Origin: UMGS1279 sp045536815
Lineage (GTDB): Bacteria; Bacillota; Clostridia; Oscillospirales; Acutalibacteraceae
Reading direction: 5' to 3'
DNA: 64,000 nucleotides
Assembly: GCA_045536815.1 (NCBI GenBank)
Contig: JAZSOH010000025.1
Location: 1 to 64,000, forward strand
Positions 1 through 7,768 of the stretch are shown here, in pieces (the first letter of the stretch is position 1; each line of letters starts with the position of its first letter). Position numbers and translations under genes: made by a program. The notes below the pieces were generated by a model. It ran no database searches. It saw only the letters and a program-made list of their open reading frames with translations, and had not been told where the DNA came from.

Positions 1-309
1 ATTACTATTCTTGTGTCAACGGTTTGCGGCTTTATGATGATGACCGTGTTAGCGTTTTTTGTTCGTATGGTAATGTAGCTTAAAAACGTCGGTAACCTTG
101 ATAACCGTAACGCACTAGGTGTTTCGGGTAAGGTTTACCTCACTGTACCCGCTAACAGAAAGGGCGAAGGAAAGATAAATGTTATGTTGCAAGGCTCGTT
201 TGTTGAGCGCGATGCCGTGACTGACGAAAACGAGGATATCCCTACAGGATGTGAGGTTGTTGTTACGGGTGTAAGTGGGCAAACAACCTTGGTAGTTAAT
301 CGTAAATAA
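1..309 (+). pseudogene. NfeD-like protein, C-terminal part, interrupted by an in-frame amber codon
   Basis: One reading frame runs from the window edge to a TAA at 307-309. It encodes a hydrophobic segment, then a beta-rich domain reading LDNRNALGVSGKVYL and later VMLQGSFVERDAVTDE, typical of the OB-fold C-terminus of NfeD proteins that partner flotillins. The frame is broken by TAG at 76-78, exactly between the membrane segment and the soluble domain. A single C-to-T change from CAG would explain it. Other genes here end in TAG (for example pknB and the CPA2 antiporter), so amber is an ordinary stop. The flotillin gene follows 39 bp downstream, the usual nfeD-floT order. The 5' end lies outside the window. 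A sequencing error cannot be excluded. Confidence 0.7.
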
Positions 310-348
310 GAACTAAATGTTCTTAAATAAATTTATGGAGGTTTAATT

Positions 349-1782
349 ATGGAGTCAGGAGTAATTTTTTTAGTTTGTGCAATAGTTTTGATATTATTGT
401 CATTCGTCATCTGGGCATGTTCACGTTATAAAAAATGCCCTTCCGATAAGATTATGGTAATCTACGGTTCTATCGGTAAGAATAAAGACGGCACAAACCG
501 AAGTGCAAAGTGTATTCACGGTGGTGCTGAATTTGTAATACCGGTGTTCCAGTCATATCAGTTCTTGGATTTGACGCCTATTTCTATTCAGGTAGACCTT
601 AAAAATGCACTTTCAAGACAGAATATCCGTATAGATGTACCTTCTCGGTTTACGGTAGGTATTTCTACCGAACCTGGCGTTATGCAAAATGCGGCAGAAC
701 GTTTATTAGGTTTGCAACTTTCTGAAATTCAGGAGCTTTCAAAGGATATAATTTTTGGTCAGTTGCGTTTGATAATTGCTACTATGGATATCGAGGAAAT
801 CAATACCGACCGCGATAAGTTTTTAGCGGCTGTAAGCAGTAATGTTGAAACAGAGCTTAAGAAAATTGGTCTGCGTTTGATAAACGTAAACGTTACCGAC
901 ATAAGTGATGAATCTGGCTATATTGCGGCTCTTGGTAAAGAAGCTGCAGCTAAAGCTATAAATGATGCTAAGAAAAGCGTTGCGGAGCAGGAGCGAGATG
1001 GTTCAATTGGTGAAGCAAATGCACAAATGGACCAGCGAATTAAGGTTTCTGAAGCAGACTCTATTGCTATTCAGGGTGAAAATGAAGCGAAAATGAAGAT
1101 AGCAATGTCTGAAGCGGCACTTAAGGAAAAAGAAGCAGAAGCACAGAAAATTGCAACTACAGCCGAAAAAATTCAAGCGGCAAAAGCTTTGGAAGAATCA
1201 TACGCGGCAGAACAGGCCGCAGAAGAAGCACGTCGTTCCCGTGAACAAGCCACCTTAGAAGCAGATATTATCGTTCGTACCGAGGCAAAAAAACGTCAGC
1301 TTGAATTAGAAGCAGAGGCGGAGGCCGAACAGATTCGCCGTAAGGCAAAGGGTGAGGCCGATGCTATATATGCTAAAATGGAAGCCGAAGCACGTGGTGC
1401 CGAAGAAATACTTAAAAAGCAGGCTGCAGGTTTTGCGGAAATTGTTAAGTCTGCAGGTGGCGACCCACAGGCTGCACTCAAACTTTTAATTGCGGATAAG
1501 CTTGAAGATTTGATGCGTGTTCAAGTTGATGCTATTAAGAACATAAAAATTGATAAGGTTACTGTTTGGGACAACGGACAGAATAAAGACGGAAAGAATG
1601 CTACAGCAGGATTTATTTCCGGCATGATGCAGTCTGTACCGCCTTTAGAAGAGGTTTTCTCTTTGGCGGGAATGCAGCTTCCCGAAATTTTGGGAAAGAA
1701 AAAGGAAGAAACAGATGTTGCACCGGCAAAAATAGCCCAGCATTCGATTGAAGAGATCGAGCCCGAGCAGGAAGAACAATAA
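349..1782 (+). CDS. floT: Flotillin-like SPFH membrane scaffold protein (FloT/YuaG type)
   Basis: The 477-aa protein opens with one N-terminal membrane segment (about residues 4-25), followed by an SPFH/band 7 domain (about 35-200). A very long Ala/Glu/Lys-rich coiled coil (about 200-370) and a short C-terminal region complete the flotillin layout. Flotillins oligomerise at the cytoplasmic face and organise membrane microdomains. The gene follows an NfeD-like reading frame, the classic operon partner, and has a strong GGAGG site before its ATG. Because the NfeD frame carries an internal stop, this flotillin may lack a working partner. Family assignment is secure; the FloT name is by analogy with Bacillus. 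Confidence 0.88.
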   Translation: MESGVIFLVCAIVLILLSFVIWACSRYKKCPSDKIMVIYGSIGKNKDGTNRSAKCIHGGAEFVIPVFQSYQFLDLTPISIQVDLKNALSRQNIRIDVPSRFTVGISTEPGVMQNAAERLLGLQLSEIQELSKDIIFGQLRLIIATMDIEEINTDRDKFLAAVSSNVETELKKIGLRLINVNVTDISDESGYIAALGKEAAAKAINDAKKSVAEQERDGSIGEANAQMDQRIKVSEADSIAIQGENEAKMKIAMSEAALKEKEAEAQKIATTAEKIQAAKALEESYAAEQAAEEARRSREQATLEADIIVRTEAKKRQLELEAEAEAEQIRRKAKGEADAIYAKMEAEARGAEEILKKQAAGFAEIVKSAGGDPQAALKLLIADKLEDLMRVQVDAIKNIKIDKVTVWDNGQNKDGKNATAGFISGMMQSVPPLEEVFSLAGMQLPEILGKKKEETDVAPAKIAQHSIEEIEPEQEEQ

Positions 1783-1976
1783 TTGTAAATGTTCATGATT
1801 CTTTAACCGTCGCTAACAAAAGATGGTGTATTAAATTTTAAAAGCATTTGCGATTATTCCGAACTTGTAACTTTGGAAATTATTTTCATAAGTTACAGTT
1901 TCTTCATCAGAGGGAGCCAAGGGCGATTTGTCCCTAATTTAACGCAAGCATATAATATACCCAAGGCGGTGATGAT

Positions 1977-3095
1977 ATGAAAAAATTAGTATGTTTATTG
2001 TTGGTTGTAGTTCTTGTGTTTAGTTTTTCTGCTTGTGGTATTGAGGAAAAGCCGACAAGTAATACGGAAACGTTAAGCAATACAGAAACATCGGGCAATA
2101 CAGAAACGTCGGGCAATACAGAAACATCGGGCAAGACGGAAACATCTAGCAAGACAGAAACATCTAGCAATACAGAAACATCTAGCAAGACGAACAGCGA
2201 TTCATCATCAAATTCAGTATCATTAAATGAAACGCCTTTTGACAGCAGTACACAAAATCCCAACATCGACAGTGATGTGTCATCGTCAAATAATACTGAA
2301 ACAAGTAGTTCAAAATCATATCAAATTTTGCCTGGAATAACAGATATGACACAAGAAGAATTAAGACCTAATTTTTGGTTGGGAAACAATAAAAAACTTT
2401 CGGATGATGTTCTTGTTGTTATATTATTTATTGATGATAATGAGAGCTATTGGGAAAAACAAGAAATTGATGATTTTACAGAAACAGCCATTAAACCGGC
2501 GTTAGCTTTTCTTGAAGATGAAGCAAAAAAACACAACAATAACCTGAAATTCAAAATTGAAAGCTTATCAAAATATAATACAAACAAGTCTTTAAAATAT
2601 GATGGTACGGTGAATAAAAATTTAAATGTGGGCGGTTCTTCAAAGGATGTATTAGACCAAGTTGCACAAAAATTAGGGTTTGAGAATAACTGGGATATAT
2701 ATTCTTATTATAAAAATCAACAGGGAGAAAATGATTTGATTTTTTTGAATCTGCTAAATAAAGACGGTATCTCGTATGCACGAAATTGCAATTCTATCGG
2801 ATATGCAGCTTATGCTGAGCATGCCGTTATCTTTAGAAGATATTTAGGTGAGGCAGTTCAAAAAGACAGGGCATCGACAGTTGCACATGAAATATTACAT
2901 CTCTTTGGTGCAGAAGATATGTATACAACATTTAGCAGAGAGTTATTAGCGACACAATTTTATTATAATGATATAATGCTGCTTTCACCGGATTTATCTA
3001 TATTAACATACTCTGTAGGAGATTTAACAGCGTACTCAGTTGGTTGGCATAATATACCACCGGAACTATGTTATAATGAGTTGTGGTGGCAATGA
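1977..3095 (+). CDS. Lipoprotein with Thr/Ser-rich repeat linker and zincin-like HEILH motif
   Basis: A signal peptide ends in a lipobox with the lipidated Cys at about residue 20. Residues 25-75 are a low-complexity linker of roughly six-residue repeats (variants of NTETSG). The C-terminal domain contains HEILHLFGAED at about residues 304-314, matching the HExxHxxG zinc-binding pattern of secreted metallopeptidases. A surface-anchored, possibly proteolytic protein is inferred; substrate unknown. The start follows a GGTGAT-type ribosome site. No operon partner is evident. It could also be an inactive zincin-fold protein, since only the motif was checked. Confidence 0.7.
   Translation: MKKLVCLLLVVVLVFSFSACGIEEKPTSNTETLSNTETSGNTETSGNTETSGKTETSSKTETSSNTETSSKTNSDSSSNSVSLNETPFDSSTQNPNIDSDVSSSNNTETSSSKSYQILPGITDMTQEELRPNFWLGNNKKLSDDVLVVILFIDDNESYWEKQEIDDFTETAIKPALAFLEDEAKKHNNNLKFKIESLSKYNTNKSLKYDGTVNKNLNVGGSSKDVLDQVAQKLGFENNWDIYSYYKNQQGENDLIFLNLLNKDGISYARNCNSIGYAAYAEHAVIFRRYLGEAVQKDRASTVAHEILHLFGAEDMYTTFSRELLATQFYYNDIMLLSPDLSILTYSVGDLTAYSVGWHNIPPELCYNELWWQ
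2058..2195 (+). repeat. In-frame 18-nt tandem repeats encoding an NTETSG-type linker
   Basis: Successive 18-nt units coding for N/K-T-E-T-S-G/S follow the lipobox of the lipoprotein. Units differ at a few positions (AAT versus AAG, GGC versus AGC). Such repeats can change copy number by slippage without breaking the frame, altering the distance of the domain from the membrane. Confidence 0.85.
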
Positions 3096-3385
3096 GAATA
3101 GTAGTACAATTGTTATGTGAAATTTCATAAAAAACTTCTTGTGGGTGAGAATAAAACGTTTCTAAAGCCAATAGGATATGGCTTAAAGAGTAAAAATTGA
3201 AAAATCCTCGGTTTTTGCCTAGTTCTTTTTTGGAAAGTAATAAGTAATAAGAACCTGACCCACCATCACAATTAAAATTGTGGGTGGGTGCCCAGAACCT
3301 TGTTACTCGCTTTGCTCGTAATATGTGAATAGTGAAGAAGTATTGCCCCTTTCTCGCTTTTATGCTATAATACACTTAAAGGTCA
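3096..3385. other. Gene-free stretch with one imperfect hairpin
   Basis: This 290-base gap holds an imperfect stem at 3258-3289 (arms of about 14 pairs with a two-base bulge) that is not followed by a T-run, so it is not a clear terminator. The promoter of the next gene lies at its right end. Nothing else was recognised. Confidence 0.4.
3344..3371 (+). promoter_or_regulatory. Sigma-A type promoter of the small lipoprotein gene
   Basis: TTGCCC at 3344-3349 and TATAAT at 3366-3371 are separated by 16 bases, directly upstream of the lipoprotein gene beginning near 3386. Confidence 0.5.
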
Positions 3386-3847
3386 ATGATAATTATGAAA
3401 AAACTTTTTGTTCTTGTTTTAGTAGTGTTTGTAGTATTAATAAGTGGTTGTTCGGCTCCAACAGACAAAGTTTTGGAATCGTTAGGAGAATATAAGTCGG
3501 AACAGTATTTTACAAGTGGCGGTTTTCAGGATTATACCGACTATGCGAAATATACTTATGAAGATGTTGATTTTAGTGAAAATGGGTTTTTTAACAAGAT
3601 TTCATTCAATAGCTTAAAAGAGTTAACTGACCATATTGAAGATTTTGAAAAATGGGTTCAAGCTATAAAAGAGGCAGACCCTCAAAATGAAGTCGTTTTA
3701 AATTATGATTTTGATTCTTCTGTGATTTCTGATAACGATTATTTATACATTTATGACGATCCTGATTATCCTGAACTTGGAAATTATGATGTTTACCTTT
3801 TTGATATAGAAAAAATGACACTTTATTATTTTCACAATAATATATAA
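3386..3847 (+). CDS. Small lipoprotein of unknown function
   Basis: A signal peptide with a VLISGC-type lipobox begins a product of about 150 residues. The mature part is acidic and rich in Tyr, Asp and Glu, with no catalytic motif seen. Two starts are possible: ATG 3386, only a few bases after AAAGG, or ATG 3395, which gives the more typical MKKL signal peptide at about 12 bases spacing. I favour 3395 but list the longer form. The gene has its own promoter and a strong terminator, so it is monocistronic. Function unknown; surface exposed by inference. Confidence 0.65.
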   Translation: MIIMKKLFVLVLVVFVVLISGCSAPTDKVLESLGEYKSEQYFTSGGFQDYTDYAKYTYEDVDFSENGFFNKISFNSLKELTDHIEDFEKWVQAIKEADPQNEVVLNYDFDSSVISDNDYLYIYDDPDYPELGNYDVYLFDIEKMTLYYFHNNI

Positions 3848-3893
3848 AGAAAATCAGGTTTTAAGATCGATTACGTTTTGAGTGTTGGCTCCC

Positions 3894-3926
3894 AAAATCC
3901 CGTTCACGCAAGTGGGCGGGATTTTT
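3894..3926 (+). terminator. Rho-independent terminator
   Basis: A 12-bp stem (AATCCCG plus TTCAC pairing with GTGGG plus CGGGATT, two G-T pairs) with a GCAA loop is followed by a T-run, about 45 bases after the lipoprotein stop. Confidence 0.85.
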
Positions 3927-4082
3927 ACTTTTTACTTATTCACTTTTAGTTATTACTTATATCAAACTCTTTATTGCCCTTATGACACGAAAAGTATCAT
4001 ATATGTTACGGGGAAAGGCTTTATTTTTCGTTTCTTTTTTGTTAAGTTTTAATTACAATTTAAAAGACAAAGGGGAATAAAA

Positions 4083-4754
4083 ATGAAGGCAAACTATAAA
4101 AGACCGCTTATTTTAAGCATTATATTTCTTTTTACATTTTGTGTATGGACAATACTTATTATGAAAGTTGGTGTAAAGGCGGTAGGAGTGAACGGTACAA
4201 GCATTGGTTTTGCAACGCTCAACACATTGTTTCACTCACTAACAGGATTCCATATGGGCCTTTACGTTATAACTGACTGGTTAGGCCTTGTACCGATATT
4301 TATATGCGTCGGATTTGGCATACTTGGTCTTGTTCAACTGACAAGAAGAAAAAGTTTATTTAAGATTGACCTTGATATTATTTTTCTTGGGATATATTAT
4401 ATTATTGTAATAACTTGTTATGTTATTTTTGAAATGATACCGATAAACTATAGACCTATACTTATAAATGGATTTTTGGAAGCTTCATATCCGTCATCAA
4501 CTACCTTATTGGTGCTAAGCGTTATGCCTACGGCGGTGTTTCAGGCAAAACGTAGGCTAACAAACATTTTTGCTCTTAGACTCATTACCATTATTACTAA
4601 AACTTTTTCGGCATTTATGGTGATTGGTAGGCTTATTTCGGGCGTACACTGGATTACTGATATTATAGGTTCGGTTTTACTTAGTGCGGGATTATATTTT
4701 GCATATGAATTTATTGTCTTGAAGACAGATAGAGGTATAAAAAATGGAATTTAG
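4083..4754 (+). CDS. PAP2-family membrane phosphatase
   Basis: A 223-residue protein with about six hydrophobic segments. YPSSTTLL near residue 138 matches the degenerate PSGH motif, and GRLISGVHWITDIIG near residue 181 matches the third PAP2 motif, with His as nucleophile and Asp as partner. The family removes phosphate from phosphatidic acid, undecaprenyl pyrophosphate or similar lipids. The start has a good AAAGGGG site. The gene overlaps the following HTH gene by 11 bases, so they are surely co-transcribed. Substrate cannot be told from sequence. Confidence 0.78.
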   Translation: MKANYKRPLILSIIFLFTFCVWTILIMKVGVKAVGVNGTSIGFATLNTLFHSLTGFHMGLYVITDWLGLVPIFICVGFGILGLVQLTRRKSLFKIDLDIIFLGIYYIIVITCYVIFEMIPINYRPILINGFLEASYPSSTTLLVLSVMPTAVFQAKRRLTNIFALRLITIITKTFSAFMVIGRLISGVHWITDIIGSVLLSAGLYFAYEFIVLKTDRGIKNGI

Positions 4755-5355
4755 TGAAAAACTTCAGGAGTTTAGAAAAAGTAAAGGGCTCACCCAAGAA
4801 CAACTTGCAGATATTTTATACGTATCAAGAACAGCAGTTTCTAAATGGGAGTCGGGCAGGGGATACCCAAACATTGATTCTTTAAAAGAAATATCTAAAT
4901 TTTTCTCGGTTTCGGTGGACGAACTTCTATCGGGAGAAAAGTTACTGTCTCTTGCCGAAAATGAGAATAAATCAAACATAAGAAGCATATGTGATTTATT
5001 GTTTGGAATAGTAGATTTTTTATCGTTCCTTCTTATCGTATTGCCCCTATATCCCAACGCTGTCGGCGGATACGTTTATTCGGTTAACTTGTTATCTTAT
5101 CAAAACGCTGTTCCTACAACTATATTTTTTTGTTGGGTGCTATTTATTTTGCTTATTGCTTTAGGTATTGTGAAAATAATACTGACAAAAATAAATATTA
5201 AAAAAGGAAGTAAAAATTTAATAAAAATATCAGTAGCTGTCGCTATTTTTTGTGTGGTGCTTCTTATGGTTATGAGGGTGCCTTATGCGTCGGTTTTCGC
5301 GTTACTGCTACTTATAATAAAGGGCGGTATACTTTTAAAGTTAGTAAAGTTATAG
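4744..5355 (+). CDS. XRE-family HTH regulator with membrane domain
   Basis: Residues 1-62 form a Cro/C1-type helix-turn-helix (KSKGLTQEQLADILYVSRTAVSKWESGRGYPN), and the rest carries about four membrane segments. Membrane-anchored XRE regulators of this size are common in Clostridia, usually as local regulators that sense the envelope. It overlaps the PAP2 phosphatase gene by 11 bases, which suggests control of, or response to, lipid phosphate turnover. That link is inference. It ends before a shared bidirectional terminator. Confidence 0.8.
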   Translation: MEFSEKLQEFRKSKGLTQEQLADILYVSRTAVSKWESGRGYPNIDSLKEISKFFSVSVDELLSGEKLLSLAENENKSNIRSICDLLFGIVDFLSFLLIVLPLYPNAVGGYVYSVNLLSYQNAVPTTIFFCWVLFILLIALGIVKIILTKINIKKGSKNLIKISVAVAIFCVVLLMVMRVPYASVFALLLLIIKGGILLKLVKL

Positions 5356-5400
5356 TTTAAAATATAAGAGCCGGTTTGATATTTGTTTTATATATAAAAA

Positions 5401-5427
5401 GACCTCGCAACGAATTGTTGCGAGGTC
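5401..5427. terminator. Bidirectional terminator between convergent genes
   Basis: A perfect 11-bp stem (GACCTCGCAAC with GTTGCGAGGTC) and a 5-base loop lies between the HTH gene and the minus-strand DUF5107 gene, with A-rich and T-rich flanks on both sides. Confidence 0.85.
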
Positions 5428-5442
5428 TTAGTTTATTTTAGA

Positions 5443-7455
5443 TTAGTGAGTTCTAAAATCGAGCTTGCCGAGAGGATATTCTTTTTCGACCATTTTTGCG
5501 AGTTCGGCAGTATCGGTAATGCCTGTTTTCTCGCTCAAAATGTGGCTGTAAAGAGTAATCCAAAGGTCAGAAAGGTCGGTGTCTGCCTCTTTCATATCCG
5601 GCATTTCAAATGAAGGATTAAGAATTTCGGCAGCTTCGTTGTATTTATCAATCTTCATAAGCGCAGATGCAAGATAAAGCTTGATACGACCGTCTTCGCT
5701 CATCTCTTTTGGAAGGGTGGCATATGTATCAATCCATTTCTGATACTCGCCCGCTGCAAGATAGGTTGTGGCGGTATCAAGCACGATGCTTCTGCAGTTA
5801 TTATTGATTTTAATTGCAGCTTCCATATATTTAACCGCTTTTTGTACGTCACCAAGTTCGTTACGCCAAATCATAGCGAGGTTACGGTTAACCCAAGCAG
5901 TTTCTTTAGTAGCCAAAGACTCTTCGAAGTATTTCTTGGCTTCGTCGAGAGCACCGTTTGCGTATTTCATAACGCCAAGGTGCATAAGGGAATACCAGTT
6001 GCGGTTTTCTTTATTCTCTAAGGCTTTTTCGAGTTTTTCTGCCCAAGCCTTGTCAACAAGGTAGCCTTCGGGAGCATAGGAGGTATCACGCTCAAGAGTA
6101 GCGCCGGTATCTAAAAGAAGCTGCCATTCTCTTTGAACTTCGGTCATTGAGAATTCGGGGAATTCAAACCAGTCGGAAATAGAAGGCTCGTTATTTTCGG
6201 CTCTTCTAAGATTTTCAAGAGCGCCCCAACCGGAGCCTGTGTTGATAAACTCACCCGGCTCGGCAGTTACAAGCTTGGCGGCCTCGAGGGTATTTTCCAT
6301 ACCGTTTTCGAAAATCTTTTCCATTGAAGCATCTGCTTCGTCAATAGCGCCAAACCAGTCGCCGTGGATTTTTTCCTTATCGGTGCTAATTGCGCCGTAG
6401 CCTTCAACCCAACTCCAAACGTCGCCTGCGGGCATAGGAATATGCTCAAGCTGTGTATGAGCAAGGCCGGCCTGAATTTCTACATAGCCGTCGTTAGTGC
6501 CGTCGGAAAGGAACTGATTCCAGTTACGTCCGCCGCCGCTTTGACCCCAAATAAAGAGTTTTCTACCAATAAGCTCTTTGGTGGAACACTGTAAAAGACC
6601 ATAGCCTTCATCATCAACGGCCACAATCCACTTTTTACTGCTTCTCGGAACATCAAAGAAGAAGTCAAGCGAACGGCCAAAGTTTGCGGGATAGCTAACG
6701 TCGGCATCAAATCCGTCGGGAAGTTTTCTCTTATCAAGTGTATAATGGTTGTTGCCGAAGAAGTTAATGAATGTATCACTTGCGGGGGCAACAACACGAG
6801 TTTTCTTAACCTCGGGAACTGCAATGTTTGACCACCAATACATCCAAACCTCTTTACCTGTGCGGTTTTCGATACGTGGCCTTATGTATAGCATTTTAGA
6901 ATCTTCAGGAAGCCAAGCATCATAACCGTATGCGCAACCACGGATACGCTCATACTCATAAATTCTAACACCTTCGCTGCCGTCAGACATCTTAAGCTTT
7001 CTTGCAAAAATAGAATCACAAGTGAAAGGATTGTGACCTTTAATTGAAACGTTGAATTCAACACCGCCGCTAAACCAAGCATTACGAAGAGCAAGGTTGC
7101 CGGGTTGGAAAACGGGGTTTCTATACAAAAGTTCTCTTTCTTTTTCTTTATCCCAAAGGGACCAAAGTCTACCACCGAGCTCGGGCAAAATAACAGCCTT
7201 TAAATATTTGTTTTCTAAAACAACAGCGCGGTAAACCTTATCTTTACGGTTTCTATCATAACCGTTTTGTTCACGGTAGGGAAGTAGAGTTGGAATCATA
7301 CCGTCACCGATATAACGCTTATCCTCTTCGGGAATAGCATCGGTAACTTCAATCTTAGCGTGAATATATGCATTGTTTTTAATATCGGGAAGTGGGTTCT
7401 CTTCACCCATACCCGCAGAAGGGATTACGTATGGTTCAACGTAACATTTTGACAT
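5443..7455 (-). CDS. DUF5107 / galactose-mutarotase-fold protein with C-terminal TPR repeats
   Basis: The 670-residue cytoplasmic protein has no signal peptide. Its N-terminal two thirds resemble the DUF5107 beta-sandwich (VILPELGGRLWSLWDKEKERE, then GVEFNVSIKGHNPFT), related to aldose mutarotase-like carbohydrate proteins. About residues 490-620 hold TPR-like helical repeats. An internal ATG starting MSKCYVEP at 7455 was chosen because AAAGGA sits nine bases upstream of it; the longer frame has no ribosome site. A role in sugar metabolism or glycoside turnover is inferred from the fold and from the operator-like promoter. No sugar genes are adjacent. Confidence 0.8.
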   Translation of the reverse strand: MSKCYVEPYVIPSAGMGEENPLPDIKNNAYIHAKIEVTDAIPEEDKRYIGDGMIPTLLPYREQNGYDRNRKDKVYRAVVLENKYLKAVILPELGGRLWSLWDKEKERELLYRNPVFQPGNLALRNAWFSGGVEFNVSIKGHNPFTCDSIFARKLKMSDGSEGVRIYEYERIRGCAYGYDAWLPEDSKMLYIRPRIENRTGKEVWMYWWSNIAVPEVKKTRVVAPASDTFINFFGNNHYTLDKRKLPDGFDADVSYPANFGRSLDFFFDVPRSSKKWIVAVDDEGYGLLQCSTKELIGRKLFIWGQSGGGRNWNQFLSDGTNDGYVEIQAGLAHTQLEHIPMPAGDVWSWVEGYGAISTDKEKIHGDWFGAIDEADASMEKIFENGMENTLEAAKLVTAEPGEFINTGSGWGALENLRRAENNEPSISDWFEFPEFSMTEVQREWQLLLDTGATLERDTSYAPEGYLVDKAWAEKLEKALENKENRNWYSLMHLGVMKYANGALDEAKKYFEESLATKETAWVNRNLAMIWRNELGDVQKAVKYMEAAIKINNNCRSIVLDTATTYLAAGEYQKWIDTYATLPKEMSEDGRIKLYLASALMKIDKYNEAAEILNPSFEMPDMKEADTDLSDLWITLYSHILSEKTGITDTAELAKMVEKEYPLGKLDFRTH

Positions 7456-7519
7456 AAAAATCATTCCTTTCAACTTTAGGTCCATTCTAGGAACTCACCT
7501 AGCATACATACCTATATTT

Positions 7520-7548
7520 AATATACCTCAGAATGAGGTTTAAGTCAA
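7520..7548 (-). promoter_or_regulatory. Promoter of the DUF5107 gene with palindromic spacer
   Basis: On the minus strand TTGACT (7543-7548) and TATATT (7520-7525) are 17 bases apart. The spacer contains the inverted repeat CCTCAGAATGAGG at 7526-7538, placed where a repressor would block polymerase. Confidence 0.7.
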
Positions 7549-7669
7549 TGCATTTTAGCCTTAAATTTACATTTTTTATCCTTTTTTTCTTTTAGCGTTT
7601 GCGAGGAAGAACACGAAAAGAGAATTTTGTAGAAAAATACATATTTTTGATTAAAATTTTCTAAAACTA

Positions 7670-7698
7670 TTGCAAAATGTGAAGATATACTCTATAAT
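7670..7698 (+). promoter_or_regulatory. Promoter of the proS operon
   Basis: TTGCAA at 7670-7675 and TATAAT at 7693-7698 are separated by 17 bases, about 70 bases before proS. Confidence 0.75.
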
Positions 7699-7713
7699 AT
7701 ATAGTTGTGAGAT

Positions 7714-7736
7714 AGTACTCTAGGGTACTGTTTTTT
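7714..7736 (+). other. Small hairpin plus T-run in the proS leader
   Basis: AGTACTC pairs with GGGTACT (one T-G pair) around a TA loop, and six T residues follow at 7731-7736. It lies between promoter and ribosome site and could act as a weak attenuator. The stem is only seven pairs. Confidence 0.35.
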
Positions 7737-7768
7737 GAGTTTATTATTTGACTGTAAGAGGGTTTAAA

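Noticed and set aside
76..78. Recoding of TAG as an amino acid in this organism.
   Set aside because: TAG is used as the natural stop of several clear genes in the window, including pknB, prs and the CPA2 antiporter, with no conserved sequence beyond.
5443..7485. Start of the DUF5107 gene at 7485.
   Set aside because: The first ten codons contain the AAAGGA ribosome site of the internal ATG at 7455, so the shorter form is preferred.
7700..7768. A T-box riboswitch before proS.
   Set aside because: The leader is only about 60 nt, with one seven-pair hairpin and no specifier loop or T-box sequence.
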